Part shown: piece by piece, positions 1 to 9,599 of the stretch
Numbering within the stretch: position 1 is the stretch's first letter
Layout: each line of letters begins with the position of its first letter
Assembly: GCF_022138605.1 (NCBI RefSeq)
Contig: NZ_JACBFS010000005.1
Coordinates: 372,001-436,000 of the forward strand
DNA length: 64,000 bases
Direction of reading: 5' to 3'
Source of the DNA: Xanthobacter sp. NM-25
GTDB lineage: Bacteria > Pseudomonadota > Alphaproteobacteria > Rhizobiales > Xanthobacteraceae
Made by a program: the position numbers and the translations under genes
The notes under the pieces: model-generated
What the model was told of the DNA's origin: nothing
Databases searched by the model: none
Seen by the model: only the letters and a program-made list of their open reading frames with translations

Positions 1-421
1 CCAGGCGCTGCCGCAGGGCGGTGAGCCGCGCGTCCCGGGTGGCGGCGTCCAGCAGCACGCGGGTGCCGACGCCGAACACCGGGCCCGGCCAGGCGGCATC
101 GCCGGGATTGCGGCCGACCACGTGCACGTGGAGCTGCGCCACCACATTGCCCAAGGCCGCCACATTGATCTTGGCGCAGCCGGAGGCGGCCTGCACCGCC
201 GCCGCCACCACCGCGATCTCCTCCATCAGCACCGCCCGTTCCGCAGCGGCAAGGTCGGTGATCTCCACCAGGCCGGCGCGGCGCGGCACCAGCACGCCCC
301 AGAAGAAGCGGGCATCGTTCACCAGCCGCAGGTGGCACAAGGGCAGGTCGAGGACGAAGGGCCCATCGCCTTCGAGGCGCGGGTCGAGGGCGAAGGGGGT
401 GGGCGAGCTGGGATCGGACAT
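1..421 (-). CDS. HIT family protein (3' end cut by window edge)
   Basis: The frame opens with ATG at 421 and runs off the left edge after about 140 codons. The product contains NVAALGNVVAQLHVHVVGRN (residues about 86-105) followed by DAAWPGPVFG, which is the histidine-triad nucleotide hydrolase/transferase signature in its alphaproteobacterial form. His98 and His100 give the first two histidines of the triad, and the third position is Val. HIT proteins bind nucleotides and typically hydrolyse dinucleoside polyphosphates or nucleoside phosphoramidates; the exact substrate cannot be read here. It is transcribed divergently from lysC, with a 371-bp gap between them. I am confident of the family, but the C-terminus is not visible. 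Confidence 0.85.
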   Translation of the reverse strand, partial: MSDPSSPTPFALDPRLEGDGPFVLDLPLCHLRLVNDARFFWGVLVPRRAGLVEITDLAAAERAVLMEEIAVVAAAVQAASGCAKINVAALGNVVAQLHVHVVGRNPGDAAWPGPVFGVGTRVLLDAATRDARLTALRQRL

Positions 422-792
422 GGCGCGGAGCGCTCCTGGCGGGCCGGCCGGGGGCCGGTGGCGCCCTGTCATGCCCCATGGGGGCGATCGCGGACAAGTC
501 TGTCGCGGGCGGGGGCGAGGTGGCGCGATGGCGAACCCGCCTCCGGAACGCGACGAGGTTGCCCCCGCCGCCGCGAGCCGCTATGGAGGCGCCGCAATGC
601 GCCGCGCTTTCCTGTCCGGCGGCGCGCATAAGGTTTTCGGGGATGGTCCGCAACGTCACTTCCGCCCGCTCGTTCTGGTGCGCCCTCTCGCGCCCGGGAG
701 CGTCGAAACGTCGAAAATGACGCTGCGCTGACGGCGCCGGTGGCGCGCCGACCTGACGTTTCCCCTGTTCAGATCGAAGAAAGGCACGAGCG
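422..792. other. Divergent intergenic region HIT/lysC
   Basis: This 371-bp stretch holds no convincing gene. It should carry the promoters of the HIT gene (leftward) and lysC (rightward). A perfect tandem 8-mer, CGTCGAAA twice, lies at 701-716. A purine-rich Shine-Dalgarno, AAAGG at 779-783, precedes the lysC ATG by 9 nt. I see no clear -35/-10 pair, and short open frames here look like GC-rich chance frames. Confidence 0.5.
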
Positions 793-2052
<1,260 letters not shown>

Positions 2053-2132
2053 CGGTGGACCTTTCAGGATCCCCCTTGGGATACCTTTGTTCGCCGTTGG
2101 CTCCGCGGGTGTGAAACCCGCACAATCTAAGG

Positions 2133-4418
2133 ATGCGGCCGATGCGTGGCGCGCTCGGCGGTCCCCGCGTGCTGTTGCGCCGGCTCCGCGAAGTGATGGC
2201 GGAGCAGGTCAGCGCGCAGGATCGCCTCGACAAGATCGTGGTGCTGATCGCCGCCAACATGGTCGCGGAGGTCTGCTCGGTCTACGTGTTGCGCGTCGAT
2301 CAGACCCTTGAGCTCTATGCCACCGAGGGCCTGAATCGCGACGCGGTTCACCAGACGGTGATGAGCGTGGAGGAAGGTCTCGTCGGCCATGTGGCCCGCG
2401 AGGCCGAGCCGCTGGCCCTGTCCGACGCCCAGGCCCATCCTGAATTCTCCTACCGTCCGGAGACGGGGGAAGAGGTCTACAATTCCTTCCTCGGCGTGCC
2501 GATCCTGCGGGCCGGCAACACCCTTGGTGTGCTGGTGGTGCAGAACCGCGCCCGGCGCACCTATACGGAAGAAGAGATCGAGGCGCTGCAGACCACCGCC
2601 ATGGTGCTGGCGGAGATGATCGCCTCCGGCGAGCTCACCGCGCTCGCCCGCCCCGGCGCCGAGCCGGCGGTGCGCCGGCCGCTGCACCTCCAGGGCGTGG
2701 CGTTGGCCGATGGCCTCGGCCTCGGCCATGTGGTGCTGCACGAGCCGCGGGTGAAGGTGACCAACGTCATCGCCGACGACGTGCCGCGGGAAACCCACCG
2801 GCTGGATGCCGCCATCGGCAAGCTGCGCCACTCCATCGACATGCTCCTGGAGGACGACGGCCTCGCCAAGTCCGGCGAGCACCGGGACATTCTCGAAGCC
2901 TACCGCATGTTCGCCCACGACCGGGGCTGGATGCACAAGATGCGCGAGGCGGTGCTGTCCGGCCTCACCGCCGAGGGCGCGGTGGAGCGGGTGCAGTCGG
3001 ATACCCGCGCCCGCATGATGCGCGCCTCCGACCCCTATCTGCGCGAGCGGCTGCACGACCTCGACGACCTCGCCAACCGGCTGCTGCGGGAACTGACCGG
3101 CCGTGGCCGCGGCGGTGGCCTGCTGGAGCGCGAGGCGCTGCCGGAAAACGCCATCCTGGTGGCGCGCAACATGAGCCCGGCGGCGCTGCTGGACTATGAC
3201 CGCACCCGCATCCGCGCCCTGGTGCTGGAAGAGGGCGGCACCACCAGCCACGTGGCCATCGTCGCCCGCGCCCTGGGCATCGCCGCCGTGGGCCAGGTGG
3301 AGAATGTCACCGGCCTTGCCGATTCCGGCGATCCGGTGATCGTCGATGGCCAGGCGGGGGAGGTGCATCTGCGGCCCCCCGGCGACGTGGAAGAGGCCTA
3401 TGCGGAGAAGGTGCGCTTCCGCGCACGCCGGCAGGCCCAGTATGCGGCGCTGCGCACCCGCCCGTCGGTGACCAAGGACGGGGTGCATATCAATCTGCAC
3501 CTCAATGCCGGCCTGCTGGTGGATCTGCCCCATATCGCCGAGACCGGGGCGGCGGGCATCGGCCTGTTCCGCACCGAACTGCAGTTCATGATCGCCTCGG
3601 CCTTCCCGCGCATTTCGGAGCAGTTGAAGCTCTATCGCGCGGTCCTGGACGCCGCCGGCGAGCGGCCGGTGACCTTCCGCACCCTCGACATCGGCGGCGA
3701 CAAGGTGCTGCCCTACATGCGGGCGGTGGAGGAAGAGAATCCGGCGCTGGGCTGGCGCGCCATCCGCCTCGGCCTCGACCGGCCGGGGCTGCTGCGCTCC
3801 CAGGTGCGGGCGCTGCTGCGCGCCGGCGCCGGGCGGGATCTGCGCCTCATGTTCCCCATGGTGGCGGCGGTGGACGAGTTCGATTCCGCCCGCGCCATCG
3901 TCGAGCGCGAATTGACCCATCTGCGCAAGCACGGCCATGGCCTGCCGGAGCGGGTCTATGTGGGCGCCATGGTCGAGGTGCCCTCGCTCCTGTTCCAATT
4001 GGACGAGATCCTGGCCCGGGCCGATTTCCTCTCGGTGGGGTCCAACGATCTGGTGCAGTTCCTGTTCGCCGCCGACCGCGCCAATGTGCGGGTGGCCGAT
4101 CGCTTCGATCCGCTCTCGCCGCCGGCCCTGCGGGCCTTCCGCATGGTGGCCGAGGCCGGCGCCCGCCACGGCAAGCCGGTGACCCTGTGCGGCGAGTTGG
4201 CGGCCAGGCCGCTGGAAGCGGTGGCGCTGGCGGCGCTGGGCTATCGCGCCCTGTCGGTGTCGCCGGCCTCCATCGGCCCGGTGAAGGCGACGCTCTTGGA
4301 GCTGGACGTGTCCGCCGCCCGCAAGGTGCTGCTGCCGCTGCTGGACGACCATTCGGGAACCGCCGACATCCGCCGGGCCCTGCGCGGCTTCGCGGAAGCC
4401 ACCGGCGTGCCGTTGTAG
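2133..4418 (+). CDS. ptsP: PTS-Ntr enzyme I, GAF-domain PEP phosphotransferase
   Basis: EI-Ntr takes phosphate from phosphoenolpyruvate and starts the nitrogen-related phosphorelay to NPr and EIIA-Ntr, a regulatory rather than sugar-transport PTS. The 761-residue protein has an N-terminal GAF domain (about 25-165), an enzyme I N-domain, and the PEP-utilizer swivelling domain with GGTTSHVAIVARA, in which His373 is the phospho-acceptor. The C-terminal PEP-binding barrel includes GLFRTELQFM, GSNDLVQFLFAADR and the catalytic cysteine of VTLCGELA. The start is taken at the ATG at 2133; a second ATG three codons on is possible. It lies between lysC and prfA on the same strand. In this family the GAF domain is thought to sense nitrogen status, usually glutamine. 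Confidence 0.96.
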   Translation: MRPMRGALGGPRVLLRRLREVMAEQVSAQDRLDKIVVLIAANMVAEVCSVYVLRVDQTLELYATEGLNRDAVHQTVMSVEEGLVGHVAREAEPLALSDAQAHPEFSYRPETGEEVYNSFLGVPILRAGNTLGVLVVQNRARRTYTEEEIEALQTTAMVLAEMIASGELTALARPGAEPAVRRPLHLQGVALADGLGLGHVVLHEPRVKVTNVIADDVPRETHRLDAAIGKLRHSIDMLLEDDGLAKSGEHRDILEAYRMFAHDRGWMHKMREAVLSGLTAEGAVERVQSDTRARMMRASDPYLRERLHDLDDLANRLLRELTGRGRGGGLLEREALPENAILVARNMSPAALLDYDRTRIRALVLEEGGTTSHVAIVARALGIAAVGQVENVTGLADSGDPVIVDGQAGEVHLRPPGDVEEAYAEKVRFRARRQAQYAALRTRPSVTKDGVHINLHLNAGLLVDLPHIAETGAAGIGLFRTELQFMIASAFPRISEQLKLYRAVLDAAGERPVTFRTLDIGGDKVLPYMRAVEEENPALGWRAIRLGLDRPGLLRSQVRALLRAGAGRDLRLMFPMVAAVDEFDSARAIVERELTHLRKHGHGLPERVYVGAMVEVPSLLFQLDEILARADFLSVGSNDLVQFLFAADRANVRVADRFDPLSPPALRAFRMVAEAGARHGKPVTLCGELAARPLEAVALAALGYRALSVSPASIGPVKATLLELDVSAARKVLLPLLDDHSGTADIRRALRGFAEATGVPL

Positions 4419-4501
4419 CGGGCGCGGCTCAACGGGCGTGATCGCCCCGCGCGCTCCGGTGGCGTGAACCGGAGGCCCCTTGCTCATCGGTTCAGGTTCC
4501 C

Positions 4502-5587
4502 ATGTCGTCCTCCCTGCCCCTTGCCAAGCTCGACCAGCTGGTCGCGCGCCATGCCGAAATCGAGGCCGCCCTCGCCCATGGCGCCGAAGGCGACGAATAT
4601 GTGCGCCTCGGCCGCGAGTTCGCCGATCTCGCGCCGGTGGTGGAGCAGGTCCGGGCCCTGAAACAGGCCGAGCAGGACCGCGCCGGCGCCGAGGAACTGC
4701 TCACCGAGGCCGCCGGCGACCCGGAGATGCGGGCCCTGGCGGAGAGCGAGGTGGAGCGGCTCGATGGGCGTATCGAGGAATTGACCCATCTGGTGCGGCT
4801 GGCGCTGCTGCCCAAGGACGCCATGGACGAGCGCGGCGTGATCCTGGAGATCCGCGCCGGCACCGGTGGCGACGAGGCGGCGCTGTTCGCCGGCGACCTC
4901 TACCGCATGTACACCCGCTACGCCGCCGAGCGCGGCTGGAGCGTGGAGGTGCTCTCCGAGAGCGAGGGCACCGTGGGCGGCTACAAGGAGATCATCGCCG
5001 CCGTGCACGGGCGCGGCGCCTATGCCCGCCTCAAGTTCGAGAGCGGCGTCCATAGGGTGCAGCGGGTGCCGCAGACCGAGAGCGGCGGGCGCATCCATAC
5101 CTCGGCCGCCACCGTCGCCGTGCTGCCGGAGGCGGAAGAGGTGGATGTGGACATCAACGAGGCGGACCTGCGCATCGATGTGTTCCGTGCCCAGGGCGCC
5201 GGCGGCCAGCACGTGAACAAGACCGAGAGCGCGGTGCGCATCACCCATCTGCCCACGGGCACGGTGGTGGCGGTGCAGGACGAGCGCTCCCAGCACCGCA
5301 ACAAGGCGCGCGCCATGGCGCTGCTGCGGGCCCGCCTTTTGGACGAGGAACGCACCCGCGCCGCCGCCGGCCGCGCCGCCGAGCGCAAGGGCCAGGTGGG
5401 CTCCGGCGACCGCTCCGAGCGCATCCGCACCTATAATTTTCCGCAGGGACGGGTGACCGACCACCGCATCAACCTCACCCTCTACAAGCTTGAGGAGGTG
5501 ATGGCGGGTACCGCTCTTGACGACATTCTTGATGCATTGCTCACCGAACACCACGCGGCGTTGCTGGCGGCGGCGGATGAAGCCTGA
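4502..5587 (+). CDS. prfA: Peptide chain release factor 1
   Basis: RF1 recognises UAA and UAG stop codons on the ribosome and triggers peptide release. The 361-residue length matches the family. The codon-recognition tripeptide appears as PQT in RVPQTESGGRIHTS, where E. coli RF1 has PAT. The catalytic GGQ loop is at residues 234-236 in GAGGQHVNKTESAVR, and its glutamine is the residue methylated by PrmC. The next gene, 40 bp downstream on the same strand, is prmC itself, so substrate and modifying enzyme are probably co-transcribed. The ATG at 4502 is preceded by a modest purine-poor leader, but the N-terminus aligns with the family's usual start. Confidence 0.97.
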   Translation: MSSSLPLAKLDQLVARHAEIEAALAHGAEGDEYVRLGREFADLAPVVEQVRALKQAEQDRAGAEELLTEAAGDPEMRALAESEVERLDGRIEELTHLVRLALLPKDAMDERGVILEIRAGTGGDEAALFAGDLYRMYTRYAAERGWSVEVLSESEGTVGGYKEIIAAVHGRGAYARLKFESGVHRVQRVPQTESGGRIHTSAATVAVLPEAEEVDVDINEADLRIDVFRAQGAGGQHVNKTESAVRITHLPTGTVVAVQDERSQHRNKARAMALLRARLLDEERTRAAAGRAAERKGQVGSGDRSERIRTYNFPQGRVTDHRINLTLYKLEEVMAGTALDDILDALLTEHHAALLAAADEA

Positions 5588-5627
5588 AACACTTACAACC
5601 CGTCCTTGACCCACGCGCGGCGCGCGT

Positions 5628-6518
5628 GTGGCCACCAGCCCCAAGCAGATGATGATCGACGCCCGGCCTTTCACGGTTTGGAATTTCAGTCGGCAGATGG
5701 CTGCCGAGCTCTCTGTTTCCGGTGTCAGCGCGCCGGAGCTGGAGGCCGGCCTGCTGCTGGCCCATGTGCTGGGTTGCGCGCGTTCCGCCCTGCTGGCCCG
5801 CCGCGATGAGCCCATCTCTCCAGAGGTGGAGCGCCAGGCCCTGGCGCTGCTGGTGCGGCGCATTTCCGGCGAGCCGGTGGCGCGGATTCTGGGCCATCGC
5901 GAATTCTGGAGCCTCGATTTCCGCCTTTCGCCCGATACTCTGGTGCCGCGCCCTGATACGGAAACGGTGGTGGAGGAGGCTCTGGCGCTGTTTCCCGATC
6001 GCGCGGCGCCGCTGCGCATTCTCGATCTGGGCACCGGCTCGGGCGCCATTCTGGCGGCCCTGCTCAGTGAGCGGCCGCTGGCCATCGGCCTCGGGGTGGA
6101 TCGCGCGGAGGGGGCGGCGCGCACCGCGCGCGACAATCTGGCGCACGCCGGGGTTGCGGATCGCAGCGCCGTGATGGTGGGGGATTGGGGGGCGGCCTTG
6201 TCCGGCGGCTTTGACCTGGTGGTGTCGAACCCGCCCTATATCGCCCACGGGGCGCTCGCCAACCTGCCGCGGGAGGTGCGCCTGCACGATCCGTCGTTGG
6301 CCCTGGACGGCGGCGCGGACGGCTTCGATGCCTACCGGGCCATCGCCGCGGACCTCGGGCGGCTGCTGGTGCCCGGTGGCGCGGTGGTGCTGGAACTGGG
6401 GGCCGGACAGGACAGCCAGGTGCGCGACATCCTGCGCGATGCGGGCCTTAAGGAGACCGGGCCCACCCGCCGTGATCTTGCCGGCATCGCCCGCGCGCTC
6501 AGTGCCCGCCGACCGTGA
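5628..6518 (+). CDS. prmC: Release factor glutamine N5-methyltransferase
   Basis: PrmC methylates the glutamine of the GGQ motif of release factors using S-adenosylmethionine. The 296-residue product has an N-terminal helical domain (about 20-90), then the SAM-binding motif ILDLGTGSGA (131-140) and the substrate-glutamine motif NPPY (201-204). The start is uncertain: GTG at 5628 gives the full length, while ATG codons at 5649 and 5652 would give products seven or eight residues shorter, and none has a clear Shine-Dalgarno. It follows prfA by 40 bp. The 542-bp gap after it ends the apparent prfA-prmC unit. Confidence 0.95.
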   Translation: MATSPKQMMIDARPFTVWNFSRQMAAELSVSGVSAPELEAGLLLAHVLGCARSALLARRDEPISPEVERQALALLVRRISGEPVARILGHREFWSLDFRLSPDTLVPRPDTETVVEEALALFPDRAAPLRILDLGTGSGAILAALLSERPLAIGLGVDRAEGAARTARDNLAHAGVADRSAVMVGDWGAALSGGFDLVVSNPPYIAHGALANLPREVRLHDPSLALDGGADGFDAYRAIAADLGRLLVPGGAVVLELGAGQDSQVRDILRDAGLKETGPTRRDLAGIARALSARRP

Positions 6519-7060
6519 GGCCGGGGGCCGGCGCGATGGCGGGGGCTGAAAAAATCGCTTGGAAGGCGGCAGGGAACTGAGTAGTGTCCTTGCCAGGAAT
6601 CGAACCGGGGCACCAGCCGAAGCGGCTGGTCCGGGTTTCCGCAAACTCCGGTTTCGGATGCTCGCGGAGCGGTGCGTGGCGGCGCGCAAGAGTGCAGCGC
6701 TCCCGTCAGCCTCCAAACGGAGCGATCGAATCACCAGGTTGCAGGCACTTCCGCTTTCTTGGGGTGCGGCGGGTTGGAATAGCCGTTTCCGGTGACCCCG
6801 GGCGGCGGTCCGCAGGCGTTCAGTTCCGAACCATGCAGATCCAAGCCAGAGCCTGGGTTGATATTGCCATCAGCAGCGCCCGATGCAGGCGGGCCTTGCG
6901 GGGAAGAGTTTCATCATCCTGCGATGAGAGACACGGTCGCTGATACCGAATTTTCGGTCTCCCGAGGGTCAGAGGATCCCACAGGATCAATGCATCCAGG
7001 GGCTTGGCGCACCGGACGCAAGCGGCGGCTTGAACGCCGAGCGAGTAGAGAACGATCCAG
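6519..7060. other. Long intergenic region before the DUF4167 gene, with hairpins
   Basis: No protein gene is convincing in these 542 bp. A perfect 7-bp stem with a 5-nt loop lies at 6612-6630 (ACCAGCC ... GGCTGGT). A second weaker hairpin follows directly at 6631-6651 (CCGGGTTT ... AAACTCCGG, one bulge). On the minus strand GGTTCGATTCC near 6595-6605 resembles a tRNA T-loop, but no acceptor stem or anticodon arm can be built around it. The region may be a long 5' leader, a small RNA or both; the sequence alone does not decide. Confidence 0.35.
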
Positions 7061-8077
7061 ATGAGAAATGGTCAGCAGAAGCGTATGCGCGGCCGGAACA
7101 ACAACCGCCGCAGCACGAATCCCCTGACGCGGGTCTACGAATCGAACGGTCCGGACGTCAAGGTGCGCGGCACCGCCCACCACATCGCCGAGAAATATCA
7201 GCAACTGGCGCGGGATGCCCAGTCGTCGGGCGACCCGGTGGCGGCTGAGAATTATCTCCAGCACGCCGAACATTATCTGCGCCTGATCGCCTCCCTGCAG
7301 GGCCAGTTCGCGCCCCAGACCGGGTTCGGTCGCGATGATGAGGGCGACGAGGACGATTTCGACGACGTCTCGGCGCTGGATGCGCCGCAGCCGTTCGGCC
7401 GGGCCGAGACGCCCTATCCGGCGCGTGAGGCCCGCGAACCGCGCGAGGCGCGGGAAAGCCGTGAGCCCCGCGAGGGACGCGAGCCGCGGGAAGGCCGTGA
7501 GCCGCGTGAGAATCGTGAGCCTCGAGAGGGGCGTAGCGAGGGGCGCGGGGACGGACGCTCGTCCCGCGACAATCGCCAGAACTACCGCCGCAATCGCGAT
7601 GAGGATGGCGGCGACTATCGCAGCAATCGCAATCGTGACGACGCCGAGGGCGCCAGCGCCCCCCGGCCGGCGCGGGCGCCGCGCAGCAGCGAGGAGGGCG
7701 AGAGCCCGCGCCCGAGCCGAGCCAGCGCGCGCAGCTCGGCTGATGCCGAGGACCTGGGGCTGCCGTCCTTCATCACCGGCGCGCCGAGCGTCGCCAAGGT
7801 GAGCGTCGAGGCCAAGGCTGAGCCCAAGGCCGACACCAAGATCGAAGCGAAGAGCGAGACCAAGGCTGAAGCGAAGGCGAAGAGCGAGCCGGAAGCCAAG
7901 GCTGATCTGGAGGCCGCGCCGCCGGCCGGTGAGGATGACGCCGCTGCCGAGGGGCGCACCCCCACGCGCCGTCGCCGTCGGCTGCGCACCACCCGCACCG
8001 ATCGCGCGGATGAGGCGTCCGCTGGCGGTGAGGCCGCGGGCGGCGAGCCGGAGCAGACCGCGCTGTTCGGCGAGTGA
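7061..8077 (+). CDS. DUF4167 domain protein with charged low-complexity tail
   Basis: The N-terminal 85 or so residues carry the DUF4167 signature found almost only in Alphaproteobacteria: RGRNNNRR, then NPLTRVYESNGPDVKVRGTA and a helical region with AARDAQSSGDPVAAENYLQHAEHYLR-like spacing. The remaining 250 residues are disordered-looking. They hold an Arg-Glu-Pro-rich stretch (about 125-170) built on repeats of REPREG, an Arg/Asp/Asn-rich stretch, a Lys/Ala/Glu-rich stretch (about 250-285) and a basic RRRRRLR segment near 315. The charged character suggests nucleic-acid or ribonucleoprotein association, but no function is established that I know of. The 338-residue gene is flanked by a long leader and by a strong terminator hairpin. 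Confidence 0.85.
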   Translation: MRNGQQKRMRGRNNNRRSTNPLTRVYESNGPDVKVRGTAHHIAEKYQQLARDAQSSGDPVAAENYLQHAEHYLRLIASLQGQFAPQTGFGRDDEGDEDDFDDVSALDAPQPFGRAETPYPAREAREPREARESREPREGREPREGREPRENREPREGRSEGRGDGRSSRDNRQNYRRNRDEDGGDYRSNRNRDDAEGASAPRPARAPRSSEEGESPRPSRASARSSADAEDLGLPSFITGAPSVAKVSVEAKAEPKADTKIEAKSETKAEAKAKSEPEAKADLEAAPPAGEDDAAAEGRTPTRRRRRLRTTRTDRADEASAGGEAAGGEPEQTALFGE

Positions 8078-8103
8078 GCCGGCGCGGCGCTTCGCGATCC
8101 TGA

Positions 8104-8148
8104 GACACGACAACGCCCGGAGCGGTCCGCTCCGGGCGTTGTCGTGTC
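8104..8148. terminator. Bidirectional terminator, 22-bp perfect stem
   Basis: A 22-bp left arm (8104-8125) and its exact reverse complement (8127-8148) are separated by a single T, so the folded RNA would have a loop of a few bases. It sits between the convergent DUF4167 (+) and coaA (-) genes, as expected for a shared transcription stop. It lacks a long T-tract. Confidence 0.8.
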
Positions 8149-8191
8149 TGGACCCTATTGGCGCCGCTTCTGTCGATCCGCAGCCTGCGGC

Positions 8192-9163
8192 TCAGAGCCG
8201 GCGCAGGCTCACCTCCGCCACCTCATGGTCGCCGGCCTTGCGCAGGATCAGGTCGGCCCGTTGCCGGGTGGGCAGGATGTTGTCCTGGAGGTTGGGCAGG
8301 TTGATGGTGCGCCAGATGGACAGCGCCCGCTCCGTGGCCGCCTCTTCGGTCAGCTGCGAATAGCGGTGGAAGTAGGAGAGCGGATCCATGAAGGCGGTGG
8401 AGCGCAGCCGCATGAAGCGGTCCACGTACCACTCTTCCAGCACCTCCTCTTCGGCATCGATATAGATGGAGAAGTCGAAGAAGTCGGAGACGAAGGGGAT
8501 GGCCTTGCCGTCCTTCGGCGGCCGCGTGGTCTGCAGCACGTTCAGCCCCTCGACGATGAGGATGTCCGGACGGTCCACCTCCACCATCTGGTCGGGCATG
8601 ACATCATAGAAGAAGTGGGAGTAGAGCGGCGCCCGCACCGGCCGGCGGCCGGCCTTGATGTCGGTGAGGAAGCGCAGCATCAGCGGCAGGTCGTAGCTTT
8701 CGGGAAAGCCCTTCTTCTCCATCAGTCCTTCGCGCTTCAGCACCGCGTTGGGATAGAGGAAGCCGTCGGTGGTGATGAGGTCCACCTTCGGCGTGTTGGG
8801 CCAGCGTGCCAGCAGCGCCTGCAGCACGCGGGCGGTGGTTGACTTGCCCACCGCCACCGAGCCAGCGATGCCGATGATATAAGGCATCTTGCCCTCGCCG
8901 GGCCGTTCCACGTCCTTCTGGTCGAGGAAGTAGCTCATGGCGCGGAACAGCTTCTGGGTCGCCGCCACGTAGAGCGAGAGCAGCCGCGAGAGCGGCAGAT
9001 AGATCTCTTCCACCTCGCGGATGGAGAGATGGGCGTTGAGGCCTTCCAGGCGCGCGATCTCGTCGGGCCGAAGGGTCATGGGCGTGTCGCGGCGCAACGT
9101 GGCCCAGGCTTCGCGCGAGAAGGTGCGATAGGGGGAGAGGCTGGCGTCGATACGGCGGTCCAT
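8192..9163 (-). CDS. coaA: Type I pantothenate kinase
   Basis: CoaA phosphorylates pantothenate to 4'-phosphopantothenate, the first and rate-limiting step of coenzyme A synthesis, and in type I enzymes CoA inhibits it. With the ATG at 9163 the protein has 323 residues, close to the 316 of E. coli. It begins MDRRIDASLSPYRTFSREAW, and the P-loop GSVAVGKS is at 101-108. The motifs LITTDGFLYPN and YDVMPDQ, with LIVEGLNVLQ, are typical of the family. In-frame extension upstream would run into hisE, so the shorter start is preferred; GGAGG lies just upstream. It is the last gene of the minus-strand histidine cluster, 19 bp after hisE, and is probably co-transcribed although functionally unrelated. 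Confidence 0.95.
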   Translation of the reverse strand: MDRRIDASLSPYRTFSREAWATLRRDTPMTLRPDEIARLEGLNAHLSIREVEEIYLPLSRLLSLYVAATQKLFRAMSYFLDQKDVERPGEGKMPYIIGIAGSVAVGKSTTARVLQALLARWPNTPKVDLITTDGFLYPNAVLKREGLMEKKGFPESYDLPLMLRFLTDIKAGRRPVRAPLYSHFFYDVMPDQMVEVDRPDILIVEGLNVLQTTRPPKDGKAIPFVSDFFDFSIYIDAEEEVLEEWYVDRFMRLRSTAFMDPLSYFHRYSQLTEEAATERALSIWRTINLPNLQDNILPTRQRADLILRKAGDHEVAEVSLRRL

Positions 9164-9182
9164 CCGGTCCCTCGCCTCCGTG

Positions 9183-9521
9183 TCAGCCCTTGGCCCGGCT
9201 GGCTTTTTCTTCCAGTCCGGAACGGCCGGTGCGGCGCGCCAGCTCGGCATGCACCTCATTGAGGCTGATGCCGCGGGCGTTCAGCACCACCAGCAGATGG
9301 TAGAGCAGGTCCGAGCTTTCCGCGATCAGCTCTTCGCTGGGACCAGACACCGCCGCGATCACCGTCTCGACCGCCTCCTCCCCCAGCTTCTGGGCGCATT
9401 TGCCGATGCCGCGCTCCAGCAGCGAGCGGGTGTAGGAGGACGTGGCATCGGCTTTGGCGCGCACCGCGATGATGGCTTCAAGGTCGGCCAGGGTGAAATC
9501 GTCAGTCATGTCATCGCTCAT
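9183..9521 (-). CDS. hisE: Phosphoribosyl-ATP pyrophosphatase
   Basis: HisE hydrolyses phosphoribosyl-ATP to phosphoribosyl-AMP, the second step of histidine synthesis. The 112-residue product is a stand-alone all-alpha MazG-like pyrophosphatase, as usual in Alphaproteobacteria, where HisI is separate. Conserved motifs are KLGEEAVETVIAA and ESSDLLYHLLVVL, which supply the acidic metal ligands. The start could be at 9521 or at the fifth codon (ATG, 9509). It lies 78 bp after hisF on the minus strand and directly before coaA. Confidence 0.95.
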   Translation of the reverse strand: MSDDMTDDFTLADLEAIIAVRAKADATSSYTRSLLERGIGKCAQKLGEEAVETVIAAVSGPSEELIAESSDLLYHLLVVLNARGISLNEVHAELARRTGRSGLEEKASRAKG

Positions 9522-9599
9522 GGCGCACCTCGTTCAGTCCGCGGTTGGCGCGGCGGACGGGAGGAAGGGGAGTGCGGCAGGCGGCAGGCCACGCGCGCC

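Noticed and set aside
2127..4487. 786-residue open frame on the minus strand across ptsP
   Set aside because: It is a GC-rich antisense shadow of ptsP, rich in His, Gln and Arg, with no motif, while ptsP has all catalytic residues.
6570..6690. Possible tRNA or permuted tmRNA piece on the minus strand
   Set aside because: A GGTTCGATTCC T-loop-like string is present, but the T-stem has a mismatch and no matching acceptor stem, anticodon arm or CCA end could be built.
7430..7530. CRISPR-like or satellite repeat in the DUF4167 gene
   Set aside because: The repetition is imperfect at DNA level, lacks spacers and is explained by a charged peptide repeat.
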